A stretch of DNA of 64,000 bases from Strigamia acuminata (GCA_949358305.1 OX442314.1:59839369-59903368), one strand, 5' to 3'; numbered from the stretch's first letter, positions 1-9,770 are shown. Program-made: numbers and translations. Notes: generated by a model from the sequence alone, not told the origin.

Positions 1-765
1 TGGAAACCACAACTTGAAAAAAAGTTTCGTAGGGGCCAGGAAAATGTTTTAAATACTCTTCACTTCATGAGACATACAGAAGGAACAGCAGATGCCTATA
101 TGAAGAAAGTCTTGGCCGAATGTGCTTTTGTGTTGCCGGCACTCACTGAAGGACAAAAAATTAATTATGTTTACCAAGGTTTGAAGCCGGCGATGCAGCA
201 AATGATGGTGACAGTATTCCCGACTAAACTGGCAGAGATGGAACAAAGACTTAAATTGTATGAGACTATGAAAGTCAAGGATCCAGCGGATGTGCTGCTG
301 TCACTTTTCAAAAAGGTAGTGGACGAAAAGGTAACTCCAGTAACAGCAGGTAAACTGAGTGGAACTGTAGTAACCCCATTAACCCATGATGAGCTTTTAG
401 CTGAGAATGCAAGGTTGAGGCAACAGTTATTAGCTTTTGAGACAGAGGATCCGGAGTCGGAAGTACCCATCTTAATAGGAAGCCAGTGGTATGCACCAAT
501 GAAGCAAAGAGGTCAGAATTTTCAATACAAGAATTTTCAAGGAAGTATTAATAGAGGTGGTGGTCAAAATTACAATACTAATAATAACAACAATAGTAAT
601 AATAATAATACTCGTTCGTGCGGATGCTATCATCATTTTAGTTGCGAGTTCTATAATCCACCAAGATACCAACAGGATAGAGGTGGTAATGCAGGAAGAC
701 CAAGAAGACGTAGAAGAGAAGGTCCTAATCCTACAGTCAACACCCAACAGCAGACGGAAAACTAG
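1..765 (+). CDS. gag: Gag of gypsy element A (5'-truncated)
   Basis: The frame is open from base 1, so the protein starts before the window; the first internal ATG at 67 is not the true start. The visible part is a helical capsid-like domain followed by a leucine-rich coil (LLAENARLRQQLLAFE, around nt 390-440). The C-terminus is rich in Asn, Gly and Arg, with a run of Asn near nt 580-610 and an Arg-rich stretch near nt 700-720. I see no CCHC zinc knuckle; the basic tail may replace it for RNA binding. The stop (763-765) overlaps the pol frame. A gag relic at 10790-10990 keeps the same leucine-rich motif. Identification rests on position before pol and composition. Confidence 0.85.
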   Translation, partial: WKPQLEKKFRRGQENVLNTLHFMRHTEGTADAYMKKVLAECAFVLPALTEGQKINYVYQGLKPAMQQMMVTVFPTKLAEMEQRLKLYETMKVKDPADVLLSLFKKVVDEKVTPVTAGKLSGTVVTPLTHDELLAENARLRQQLLAFETEDPESEVPILIGSQWYAPMKQRGQNFQYKNFQGSINRGGGQNYNTNNNNNSNNNNTRSCGCYHHFSCEFYNPPRYQQDRGGNAGRPRRRRREGPNPTVNTQQQTEN

Positions 766-3700
766 AGGATCGGCCACAAAGAAATTGTTACCATCCAAAT
801 AGAAGTAAGAAGAAGAAGACAAGATGGAAAAAGGATAAGATCATAATAATTGACGCAAAAATTTCGGAGTCATTGTTGGAAATCCCAGTAATTGTAAAGA
901 ATTTGGAAATAAAAGCAGTCATGGACACTGGAGCAAAAAGTAACCTTTTGAGTGAAGAAATAGCAGAAATGTTGCAGTTGAATTACACGCCTACGCCAAA
1001 CATTAGATTGCGAGGAATAGGTAATGATTTAATAACTCCAGTGGGCAAGATAAATTTGAATATTCACATAGGACAATTGCAGTATGCAGTTGAAGTTTTG
1101 ATAGTTAGAAATTTCAATTACCAGCTTTTATTGGGTGATCCATTCATGACATTTGCGAGGTGTGTCGTCGATTACGACTTACAAAAAATCTTTGTGGGCC
1201 GAAATAGCGGAGTAGAAGCAGTTTTCCCGATGAATAAGACATATGTGGATCAGAATTATGTAGCGAGAGTGACAAAAAATATAGCAATTCCACCAATGCA
1301 CGAATGTGTAGTTCCAGTTAATTTAAGTGCAGCTTTGACAACAGAAATGTTTTTGGAACCTTTAGGTAATGTAATCGATAGGTTCGGAATTCTCTGTTGC
1401 AAGACATTGACGAAATTTGAGAACGGCAAAGGCGTAATTCGAGTGGCAAATCCAACATCAAAGTCCATACTTCTACAGGAGAAGTCTGCGATTGGTAAGG
1501 CACATTATATTATTGAAATTGGGTTGTTTGATGAAAAACAAGTAAATTGCTTTGACTCTAACTCCCCAACTGCCAAAGGCATTGGAGGGTTGGATGAAAA
1601 GCAAGCACATTGCTTTGACTTTGACTCTTCAATAGCCAAAGATAAGATGAATAAGAGTCAACAAGAGCAGATAAAGCAGCTACTCCAAAAGAATAAGGAC
1701 AGGTTTGCCATTTCAGATACAGATTTAGGAAGAGTAACCAACTTTAGCCACAAGATAGATACAGGTGACCATGATCCTATTCACTTGCAGCCGTATAGAC
1801 GATCAATCGCAGAAAAAGAAGTAGAAGCTGAGGAAACAAGGAAATTGTTAGAACAAGGAGTCATTAGGGAATCGGAAAGTCCTTGGAGCGCGCCAGTCTT
1901 GCTCATCAAGAAAAGAGACGGTAAATGGAGGTTTTGTGTTGATTGGAGGAGGTTGAACGCAATCACAAAGAAAATGGTGTACCCACTACCTAGAATAGAT
2001 GACACCTTAGATCAATTGGCAGGGGCCCAGTTTTTCTCGATGATGGATTTGATCCAAGGATACCATCAAGTTGAAATAAATGAACAAGATCGAGAGAAGA
2101 CAGCGTTCACCACTTCAACCGGACACTATGAATTTAATGTCCTCGGAATGGGGTTATGTAATAGCCCGGCCGCGTTTCAAAAATTGATGAATAAAGTATT
2201 GGGCAACCTCCTTGGAAAGGTCTGTATAGCCTATCTTGACGACCTTATAATCTTTTCGAAGACATTTGAACAACATTTACAAGACTTGGACTCAGTTTTC
2301 GAAAAACTGCGAATTGCAAATTTGAAGGTGAAGCTGAGTAAATGTACTTTCGGGACCAATACCATCCGGTATCTCGGACATGTAATTGATTCAGAGGGCG
2401 TTTCACCAGATCCACGAAATCTCGAGTCTGTGGCAAAATTTCCGGTGCCACTAAATGTCAAACAATTAAGGGGATTTTTGGGTTTGTGTTCATATTATAG
2501 AAAATTCATTTTAGGATTTGCTGATATTTCCAAACCCTTGGTCAACCTTACGAAGAAAGACGAGAAATTCGACTGGGGACCGCCTCATGAAGAAGCATTT
2601 AAGCGACTAAGAACAGCTTTGGTAACGGTACCTGTGCTGGCTCACCCCAATTTCGCACAGCCATTTATAATATCGACGGACGCTAGTGCCTACGGTCTGG
2701 GAGCTATCCTGAAGCAGAAGATCAACAATCAGGAGCACGTTATATGTTATGCAAGTAGGTTGCTGAGCCAAGCCGAACAAAACTATACCGCGACGGAAAG
2801 AGAATGTCTCGCCATATTGTTTGGCATAGAGAAGTATCGACCTTACTTGTACGGGAAGAAGTTTACCATCGTCACGGACCATTCAGCCCTGCAATGGCTG
2901 AAAAGCGTCAAGAATCCAAATGGTAGGTTAGCACGATGGAGTCTGCAATTGGTTGATTACGATTATGATGTACTGCATAAGTCGGGCAAGAAACACACAG
3001 ATGCCGATGCATTAAGTAGAATTCCAGAAGAGGTTGGTGGAGAAGAAATCATAGAAATTCCTTCATTAGCTCTCGAGAATCTCAATTTGCCTGCTGAGCA
3101 GCGCAAAGATCAGAAGATTTTGGAAATCATCACAACCTTGCAGAAAAATGAGCAACTTCCGCGCAACAGAAGACGAACGCTAAAGCAATTCGTACTTCAA
3201 GGCGACACATTGTTTAAGAAGAAGAAATTTGATTCCTTAAACACGGAAGAATTGTTGTATGTTCCGCAGCATTTACGCAGGTGCGTATTAGTTGAAATGC
3301 ATGACGGTCTTACAGGAGCTCATTTAGGCCTTAACAAAACGTGGAAGAGAATAAGAACAAGATTCTTCTGGCCTAAGATCTATAGGGACGTGAGGAATCA
3401 CGTACTCTCATGTTCATCGTGTGCAAGTGCAAAAACTATGACAACGCCACCAAAAGGATTGATGCAACCGTGGTCGACAGTGTCGAGACCGTTTGAAAGA
3501 GTCGCCATAGACACATTAGGAAGTTTTCCAACATCTGATACGGGAAACAAGTTTGTTTTCGTTATTACGGATTATTTATCGCGCACTGCAATAGCTAGAG
3601 CAGCACCAGCTTGCACAGCTCTTGAAGCAGCGAAATCACTTGTTTATGAAGTCATGCTGAAAGAAGGAAGCCCACGAGAGATTTTGAGTGATAAGGGAAC

Positions 3701-4673
3701 AGAATACAGAAATGAGATGATTAAGGAGATATCTGCATTATTCAAATCCCTCCACAAGAGTACTTCCGGATACCATCCAAGAACAAATGGGCTCACGGAA
3801 AGATTTAATGCAACATTAGCAAAAATGTTGCAGAATTATGTAAATAAAGATCATACGGATTGGGATGAATTTTTGCCATTTCTTCTTTTCTCTTATAATA
3901 CTGGAGTCCATGAAACAACCGGTTATTCCCCTTATTATTTAATGCGAGGCTATGAAGCTGATCTCAATGTGGATGTCAACTTAAACCTTCCTCGAAAAGA
4001 ATTCACTTTGCGTACTTCCAGATTTATCAGGGAAGCAAGGAGAATTTCTAATGAACGGATACAAGAACAAGGTGAAAAAAGCAAGAAACGCTTTGATTTG
4101 GACAGAGTACATGTGGAATTCGATCCAGGAGAGCTAGTATATTTGAAAACACCAAATAGAAAGGTTGGTTTGAGCGAGAAACTCCTGCCACAATTCTCTG
4201 GTCCATATGAGATAGTGCGAAGAACAGCACCAAATGATTACGAAATTCGAAGTTCGTCAGGTAAGAAAATGGATATTGTAAATATAGAGCGATTAAAACC
4301 ATACAAGGCAAGAGAAGAAATCTCAGATGACATCATGAAACCTTTAACATCTAAAAAGGTTACATTTGCCGAGGATTTGACAGAAACAGACAAACAGAAT
4401 GAAATGGTCACGAAAAACAACGAAAATTCGTCAAACAAACCTGTTTCTGCAGCAACGGAACGTTTCATTGACGATGATGACCAAATATCATTACGAGGCC
4501 TATTCGAGAATGAACTTCCGGCGAAAAGTGAGAAAAATCAACTACCGAAACCGTCACCAGGTGTCGCAAGTGCGGTTGACAACGACGCGCACGCGCGACC
4601 GCCTGAAATCGGCAGTTTCCGGTCACGCCGCCTACGAAAGCAGGATCGACGCGATTACACCACATTTTATTAG
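729..4673 (+). CDS. pol: Pol polyprotein of gypsy element A: protease, RT, RNase H, integrase
   Basis: The frame is -1 relative to gag and open from 729, overlapping the last 37 nt of gag, so it is probably made by -1 frameshifting; I found no canonical slippery heptamer there. Numbering codons from 873: aspartic protease DTG at 17-19; reverse transcriptase with FCVDWRRLN and the catalytic YLDD at 454-457; RNase H with STDASAYGLG and a TDHSALQWL motif; integrase with an HHCC finger (His about 810, Cys 847 and 850); and the DDE triad D880, D940, E976 (35 residues between the last two). A GPY/F-type module (SGPYEIV) follows. No stops or frameshifts, so it may be functional. It supplies all enzymes for reverse transcription and integration. 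Confidence 0.95.
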   Translation, partial: SYSQHPTADGKLEDRPQRNCYHPNRSKKKKTRWKKDKIIIIDAKISESLLEIPVIVKNLEIKAVMDTGAKSNLLSEEIAEMLQLNYTPTPNIRLRGIGNDLITPVGKINLNIHIGQLQYAVEVLIVRNFNYQLLLGDPFMTFARCVVDYDLQKIFVGRNSGVEAVFPMNKTYVDQNYVARVTKNIAIPPMHECVVPVNLSAALTTEMFLEPLGNVIDRFGILCCKTLTKFENGKGVIRVANPTSKSILLQEKSAIGKAHYIIEIGLFDEKQVNCFDSNSPTAKGIGGLDEKQAHCFDFDSSIAKDKMNKSQQEQIKQLLQKNKDRFAISDTDLGRVTNFSHKIDTGDHDPIHLQPYRRSIAEKEVEAEETRKLLEQGVIRESESPWSAPVLLIKKRDGKWRFCVDWRRLNAITKKMVYPLPRIDDTLDQLAGAQFFSMMDLIQGYHQVEINEQDREKTAFTTSTGHYEFNVLGMGLCNSPAAFQKLMNKVLGNLLGKVCIAYLDDLIIFSKTFEQHLQDLDSVFEKLRIANLKVKLSKCTFGTNTIRYLGHVIDSEGVSPDPRNLESVAKFPVPLNVKQLRGFLGLCSYYRKFILGFADISKPLVNLTKKDEKFDWGPPHEEAFKRLRTALVTVPVLAHPNFAQPFIISTDASAYGLGAILKQKINNQEHVICYASRLLSQAEQNYTATERECLAILFGIEKYRPYLYGKKFTIVTDHSALQWLKSVKNPNGRLARWSLQLVDYDYDVLHKSGKKHTDADALSRIPEEVGGEEIIEIPSLALENLNLPAEQRKDQKILEIITTLQKNEQLPRNRRRTLKQFVLQGDTLFKKKKFDSLNTEELLYVPQHLRRCVLVEMHDGLTGAHLGLNKTWKRIRTRFFWPKIYRDVRNHVLSCSSCASAKTMTTPPKGLMQPWSTVSRPFERVAIDTLGSFPTSDTGNKFVFVITDYLSRTAIARAAPACTALEAAKSLVYEVMLKEGSPREILSDKGTEYRNEMIKEISALFKSLHKSTSGYHPRTNGLTERFNATLAKMLQNYVNKDHTDWDEFLPFLLFSYNTGVHETTGYSPYYLMRGYEADLNVDVNLNLPRKEFTLRTSRFIREARRISNERIQEQGEKSKKRFDLDRVHVEFDPGELVYLKTPNRKVGLSEKLLPQFSGPYEIVRRTAPNDYEIRSSSGKKMDIVNIERLKPYKAREEISDDIMKPLTSKKVTFAEDLTETDKQNEMVTKNNENSSNKPVSAATERFIDDDDQISLRGLFENELPAKSEKNQLPKPSPGVASAVDNDAHARPPEIGSFRSRRLRKQDRRDYTTFY

Positions 4674-5011
4674 GTTGTGTCAAAGAAAGCACAAGTAAAT
4701 TGTAGCGACCTGAGACAAAGCCTGATTTAAGTCTTAACAAACTTCATTTCAACGAGTTTTCGTGTGAAAGTAGGTATTGTTGTGGAATAATTAAATTAAA
4801 ATCTGATAATGCGGAGAATTTGAGACGAAGTCAACGTGATTATTTGAAATTGCACTGAAGTTATTGACTTAGGAATTTTTCACATTGAATATTTAATTAG
4901 TTTAGACTTCATAATTTAAATAAATAGTTACAATAGACAGAATTGGAAATAGATTCGGATTGGATTGGGAGTTAATTCGGAATAAATATTTGATCAACTG
5001 AATATGAATTG

Positions 5012-5053
5012 ATTATAATTTTTTTTTATAATTTTGTTTTTATCAAGGCTCGA
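5012..5053 (+). promoter_or_regulatory. Possible 3' splice acceptor just before ORF3 of element A
   Basis: The pol stop and the ORF3 ATG are separated by about 380 nt of AT-rich non-coding sequence (4674-5053). Its end carries a long T-rich tract, interrupted by a few A, and then AG at 5046-5047, seven nt before the ATG at 5054. This resembles a branch point, pyrimidine tract and acceptor, the usual way gypsy-like elements express their third gene from a spliced RNA. The donor would lie upstream of the window. AAG is a weaker acceptor than CAG. Confidence 0.4.
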
Positions 5054-6424
5054 ATGGAAGACATGACGAATAAGTTTCAACACGTGCGGGTCCATGAGTC
5101 GGATGATGACGATTTGAACTCAGTATGTTCAGGGGCGTCAACTCGATTGGGAAGCCTTTTCAAATTTGACTCCAGACTGGAACAACTGGAAGGAGGAGCA
5201 GTGGCTTCTTGTTCGTCAACAACACCAGTCCGTCCATTGACGGATTATGTCACTTATGACCGGCCATTTTCGGAGAAAAAAGAGCAGCAACAAGCACCAA
5301 AGGTATATGACCGGCCGTTGACAGCAACTGAGATGCGTAGGATTGAGAAACGAAAAGCGTGCGAGAAAGCCAAAAGAGTGAAGGGTGCCATGGAGAAGCA
5401 GGAATTTTCCGAACAAGGAATGAAGCTTATGCAAAAGCAGATGGGTAAAACAATCAAGCGAAACGAAACACGTCTACAGGAGCTTCGATTAGAACAAAGA
5501 AGCATGGCGGTGGCAGTCCAGAAGAAAGGGTTGAAAGGAGCGGAAGGTAAAATCATTTATGAGGCTTGGTTTAAGGCAGCAGACGTGCTACTTCAACACG
5601 AAGCAATCATCCGAAAGAACATTCAAAAGGCAAAAGCCCTGCAATTTAGAACATCCTATACCGACCCTTACATAGACTTGCCGCCAATTCTGTACTCGTA
5701 TACAGTCCAACTTGACAGCGATAAGCATCGATTGGCGCTACAGCTAGCCCTGGATTATAAATTCAAGGAGGAAACCGATATAGCTGTAATATTTCATGGA
5801 GATCCACCGCGGACAATCCAAAATCGCGAGATGGCTGCGCTGGGAAGCTTGGAGCCAGGGAGAGGCTCTTGGGTCCACACGAGCGTGATCAACTCATATC
5901 TTGACCTTTTGGCGAAACACTATAAGAGCGTGTGTTTTTTTCCAGTGGAGTTGGTTGCGCTGATGCTTCAGCGGGAGAAGTTCTTTGAAGCAGTGAAAGG
6001 GATAAAGCGAGATAGCCCAATGAATGGAAAACTCATTTGGTTGTTGCCGATTCCGATCAGAGACCACTGGCAGTTGTTCGTGGTCGATTGGACCAAAATT
6101 CCTACGAACATTGTGCTATATGATCCATCCGGCTCTCTGACCATCAAATGCGACCAGTGGCAGGCCATTCACAGTAGTTTGGCAGGTGCGGGAGTTTATT
6201 TCCCGAACACTATAGTACAGTGGGACCCGCCCAGGGTACAACAACTAGATGAAGACTCCTGCGGGCCCGCTGTGCTATATTTTGCACGAAGGTATATAAT
6301 TGATCGTGATTGGATGCGTCACGCGCACCCGATTCACCTCAGACATCGCATCCTGTATGAGCTGGCCCAAAAGGCATTGGAGCCATTCAAAGAGGAGACC
6401 GAAAAACTTAAACCTCCGGTGTAA
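5054..6424 (+). CDS. ORF3 of element A: Ulp1/C48-like cysteine protease domain protein
   Basis: 456 residues from the ATG at 5054; the frame is open a little further up, but only through T-rich non-coding sequence. The N-terminus is acidic (ESDDDDLNS). Residues about 90-200 are Lys/Glu/Arg-rich and probably coiled coil. From about 205 a second conserved block begins (DLPPILYSYTVQLDSDKH to NREMAALG), also found in the relic at 58.6-59.8 kb. The C-terminal third has the layout of Ulp1/SENP and adenain-type peptidases: H338 in DHWQLFVVDW, D357 in LYDPSG, Gln 396/397, and C403 in DEDSCGPAV. I infer an active thiol protease, possibly acting on SUMO-like conjugates or on the element's own polyprotein. 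It occupies the env position, but no signal peptide or membrane segment is visible. The domain call is from motifs, not a search. Confidence 0.85.
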   Translation: MEDMTNKFQHVRVHESDDDDLNSVCSGASTRLGSLFKFDSRLEQLEGGAVASCSSTTPVRPLTDYVTYDRPFSEKKEQQQAPKVYDRPLTATEMRRIEKRKACEKAKRVKGAMEKQEFSEQGMKLMQKQMGKTIKRNETRLQELRLEQRSMAVAVQKKGLKGAEGKIIYEAWFKAADVLLQHEAIIRKNIQKAKALQFRTSYTDPYIDLPPILYSYTVQLDSDKHRLALQLALDYKFKEETDIAVIFHGDPPRTIQNREMAALGSLEPGRGSWVHTSVINSYLDLLAKHYKSVCFFPVELVALMLQREKFFEAVKGIKRDSPMNGKLIWLLPIPIRDHWQLFVVDWTKIPTNIVLYDPSGSLTIKCDQWQAIHSSLAGAGVYFPNTIVQWDPPRVQQLDEDSCGPAVLYFARRYIIDRDWMRHAHPIHLRHRILYELAQKALEPFKEETEKLKPPV

Positions 6425-6775
6425 ATTTTAAATTATAATTTAATTTTGTTTTGTTTTGTGTATTTTACGTAAAAATGTGTTTTTATATAGAAAATAGCGG
6501 AAAAAATGAAAAAAAAAAAGTAATATAATATAGATGAGAAAATCCAAAAAGTGTTATTATGAATAATTGGTGTAGCATTGAAATATATTGATTGACATTG
6601 AAATTTTCTTTTGTAAATTTTATTTATGACTAAATGACATGAAGATATGAATAACACATGGGAATGACTCGTAATTTTAGTGTTAAAATAAGGATTATTA
6701 GAATGAATAACACGAGGGTAGCTTAAAATTTTGATTGCTTTGGTTTTTGGAGACCAAAAAACTAAAAGAGGGAGT
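6425..6775 (+). other. 3' non-coding region and polypurine tract of element A
   Basis: AT-rich sequence without an ORF follows the ORF3 stop. The last part, about 6751-6774, is purine-rich (AAAAAACTAAAAGAGGGAG) and directly precedes the TG that opens the LTR, as expected for the plus-strand primer. Confidence 0.7.
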
Positions 6776-7245
6776 TGTCATGCGGTTGAGTCGCGTCGTC
6801 TGCCGACCGTCTCAAACCAGCACAAATGTTATTAGAGTTGTCAAAATCTATCACTAGACTGCGCACGTGATGGTGACATCACGGGCGAGTCAATTAGAAC
6901 TAACTCAGGGGGGTGACTTGGGTATAAAAGAGGCACTTTGACTCTTGGACCTCAGTCTTCCCAGGACTTCTAATGATTAATGTTTCAGCCAGTATATGGC
7001 ATGATTAGTTCACAAATAAGAGAGAAGGTGTTATTCATGTCTTTAGTCTTAATGTTTACTTTAGTTTTAGGTTTAGTTTTATGATTTCAATTAAGTTTAT
7101 GTTTTGTAATTAAAGAATAAAAGAACATAGTTTATATTTCAACCTAAACTCTGACTCCTGTTCATTTCACTCTTAGTTATTAAATGATGTTCATCAAAAT
7201 AGTTATAAGTTACGTGGTCATTATTGGCCAGTTGGCCACGTAACA
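6776..7245 (+). mobile_element. 3' LTR of element A
   Basis: 470 bp starting TGTCA after the polypurine tract and ending GTAACA. It holds a TATA box (TATAAAAG, 6923-6930) and an AATAAA signal at 7116-7121. The 3' end is defined by comparison with other decayed LTRs in the window (47581, 42600) that end with the same GGCCACGTAACA-type sequence. The terminal 37 bp form an inverted repeat, GTTACGTGG with CCACGTAAC. Confidence 0.8.
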
Positions 7246-7422
7246 GTATGGATAAATTTATCCACACACACTTTTACTTTGCCATGTCATGAATTCTTTT
7301 GTTTGATTCATTTATTGCTATTTTTCTTATTTTATATAATATTTGTTTGATATGGACTATTGTATACTTATAGTTTTCGCTAACTTGTTATTTCTCATAA
7401 GGCGCATGATGCCAAACTTTAC

Positions 7423-8217
7423 TACTCCCTCTGTCCCAAATTATGGTATACATTTCTCTAAAAAATTCTCGATTATCGTTGGTTTTGTATATTTCTAAGA
7501 TATTTTAACTGAATATCCTTCAAAATTAAGTGTGTTTGCTAACCAATGGATTGCATTATGGGTAATTAGTTTTATCATTCCGTTATTGCTGAGTTGCATC
7601 TTCTCAAAATGCACTCAAAATTAAGTGACACCTGTTGTGCTTCGTAAAGTGAAAATGAATTCGGAAAATGGCTGTTTCCAAAGAAAAATGACAAAATAGA
7701 AGAAATTAACTGATAATCAGCGAAATTTTATGCAACAGCTCTTGCTGAAACAAAGCATTGTAAGGAATATGGCACCATTAATGAAATTTGCAGGCAAATT
7801 GAAATTACTCGACTAACTATTTCACGAATTCGGCGAGAAGTTAAAAAACAATACAAAGAAGGACATATTCCTGCCAAAAGATAAACATAACAATGCATTT
7901 TTGACATTGCAATGTTGTATGGAGTCAGGGATTCTAGCAAAGAGTGGCAACAATTACAAAATTCACAAATTCAGGGCAATCATTACAAGTTATTGGTCTG
8001 GAGTATTATTTATTGTTATTGTTTACTCTTTATTTTTTATTGTTATTATTTACTCCATATTATTTATTGTTTACTTAATTTATTTATAATTTAACTTAAT
8101 TATATTAATTTTGCATTTTTAAAATGATAAAAATCAAATAAAACTTGAAATGTATACCATAATTTGGGACAAAAATAATAGTAGAAATGTATACCATAAT
8201 TTGGGACAGAGGGAGTA
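7423..8217. mobile_element. Tc1/mariner-like DNA transposon, degenerate, Stowaway-like ends
   Basis: The two ends (7423-7457 and 8183-8217) are perfect 35-bp inverted repeats if the flanking TA is counted; they begin TA-CTCCCTCTGTCCCAAATT. A further copy of the inner 24 bp of the right end lies in direct orientation at 8147-8170. The TA duplication and size of 0.8 kb fit a decayed or non-autonomous Tc1/mariner element. The interior keeps a piece of transposase (7732-7884). The terminal CTCCCTC-GTCCCAAA sequence resembles plant Stowaway/mariner ends, from memory. Confidence 0.85.
7732..7884 (+). pseudogene. Remnant of a helix-turn-helix transposase N-terminus
   Basis: A 50-codon open stretch inside the element reads as a helix-turn-helix: EYGTINEICRQIEITRLTIS followed by RIRREVKKQY. 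This is the style of DNA-binding domain at the start of mariner-type transposases. It ends at a stop at 7882-7884, and no catalytic DDE/D domain remains before the right end, so the copy cannot be autonomous. Confidence 0.5.
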
Positions 8218-8549
8218 TAACGCATCATGCAGGTGTCATCTTTATTTTATGAAATTCTTCACCTTATTATTTATGATCCTCATTTACTAGTAGGTCCAAA
8301 GGACATGTGTCCACAATGTTGACAGCTCCTTGAATATGATCTACGAAGATCTACCATTGGGGGTCATTATTTTTAATTATGAAATGTTCGTGTTGTGTTG
8401 TATAATATTTAGTTTTTCTTAGTTTCCGTTACATTTATATTATAAGAGAGTAATAGGAGATTTCCTATTAAGATTTGCCACCCAGTTTAGGCAGTTCACC
8501 CTAGAATCCCAAGTGTCGACCAGTTGGTGGATGGCTGAAAGATCCTTAG

Positions 8550-9173
8550 AAAGTTACCTTAGTAGCTGAGCTCCCACCAGGGAGGCCTCTAGTAAAGAAG
8601 CCGTCACCGACTCCGAGAAGAACGATAGTCACCGTCTACCCGTTTATAACTCCGAAGGGGTTATCCAACGTGCATGCAACGGAGTGCGAGATCCACCATT
8701 ACCTCCCTATGGTACGGGAGGCCGCACTAGACATCACGGCTCGGATTAATCAGAAGAGGAGTGTTTACCTCCAACTGCCAATCATGATTATGCGCTGGAT
8801 TTTTAATCCGCTCCGACCAGAACCGTATTCCGTTCTGGAGCACATTTGGTCAAGACTCCTGCAACGAGTCAGCGAATTACCCGTTACCATCCGAGATGAT
8901 TAGGCAGTTGACTTGCCTACCGCCCAAAACGTTTACCAACAGGCTAGGCAATTAACGGATCCACCCATTGACAGTCTCCGCCCGTTTCCAAAAGGTTTTG
9001 CAGAGAGAACTGGAACACCGCGCCCCTTGCCGGATTTCCTCCCGCTCGAACAAGCACCAAAATCCCGAAGTTTGTCTGAAGGATCCAACAAGTTGGTCAT
9101 AGACGAATCCGCGATCCGTGACCCTCGTAAAAAAGGCAACGGTTCCAATGGCCGTAAGAGCCCAGAGTTTTAA
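8550..9173 (+). pseudogene. Unrecognised proline-rich ORF relic with one internal stop
   Basis: One frame is open for about 207 codons from 8550 to 9173 except for a single TGA/TAG-type break near 8901-8903. The product is rich in Pro, Arg and Leu (LRPEPYSVLEHIWSRLLQRV before the break, SLRPFPKGFAERTGTPRPLP after it). Base composition is clearly more GC-rich than its surroundings, as in the gag and ORF3 regions of element B. It sits between decayed gypsy pieces, so it is probably part of a gag or ORF3 of a related element, but I could not match it to any domain. Confidence 0.35.
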
Positions 9174-9291
9174 GTTGAGAAGTCGACCACGCATCACGAC
9201 GAGTTATAGTTCCTTTACTACTTCTAGAAAAACTCAAACCTTCAGAAAATATATTGTTTAGAAAGAAAAATTAAATAATTCTCTAACCATG

Positions 9292-9383
9292 GAAGAAATT
9301 TTACTGTTTCTACCACAGCGTTTAAGGAAAAGTGCGTTAGAATAAATGCATGATAGACTCACAAGTGCCCATTTAGGCCTTAG
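9292..9383 (+). pseudogene. Fragment of gypsy integrase finger region (element A relative)
   Basis: This stretch aligns by eye with nt 3247-3335 of element A pol, the segment before and into the HHCC integrase finger: the VPQHLRR and MHDGLTGAHLGL motifs are recognisable here as LPQRLRK and MHDRLTSAHLGL. An in-frame stop falls in the middle. It is a 90-bp scrap of a relative of element A. Confidence 0.6.
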
Positions 9384-9407
9384 GTTTCTTAATGAGAAAC
9401 AGAACCC

Positions 9408-9770
9408 AGTTTAGGCAGTTCTCCTCGAGCTCTCTTTCTGTCTACTGCAGACCAGTGTATGGATTGGCAAGAGTAAGATTCTTCAGACTTAAACCCGTAG
9501 ACACATCATCCTTATTTAAGATTTGATTTGACTTAGTTTTATTTGACTTTGTAAATTAAGTGTCTTTAATTTAAAAGTCTTACGTAACGTTTAACTTATT
9601 TATGATTTGTGTAAATGAAATCATTATAAACCTCTGCAAGATTTATCTAGTTCAAGTTTAAACCGGATATTTGACATATTTCCGACTTCTTTTAAGAAAT
9701 AAAGTCTATTTTGGAATAACTGTGACCACTTGGCCACCACGATTTTATTGGTCAAACACCACACCCTCAA
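9408..9770 (+). repeat. Decayed LTR fragment, same family as 34012-34405
   Basis: This shares a CTCCTCGAGCTCTC opening, an ATTCTTCAGA block, a CATCCTTATTT block and an AATAAAGTCTATTTTG polyadenylation block with the stretch at 34012-34330. The order of blocks is the same in the inverted copies at 42600-42930, suggesting one gypsy LTR family. No intact boundary is visible. Confidence 0.5.

Larger units (their letters stand above)
1..7245 (+). mobile_element. Ty3/gypsy LTR retrotransposon A, 5' end outside window
   Basis: The order is gag (truncated by the window edge), pol, ORF3 and one LTR, all on the plus strand, so this is the 3' part of an LTR element lacking only its 5' LTR, leader and start of gag. 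Pol is uninterrupted for about 1,270 codons and ORF3 for 456, so the copy looks young. The env position is filled by a gene with a Ulp1-like protease domain instead of an envelope. The terminal duplication cannot be checked because the other end lies outside the window. Confidence 0.93.

Noticed and set aside
729-765. Canonical -1 slippery heptamer at the gag-pol overlap of element A
   Set aside because: The overlap contains G GAA AAC only, which does not allow standard tandem slippage; the frame relation is clear but the mechanism is not.
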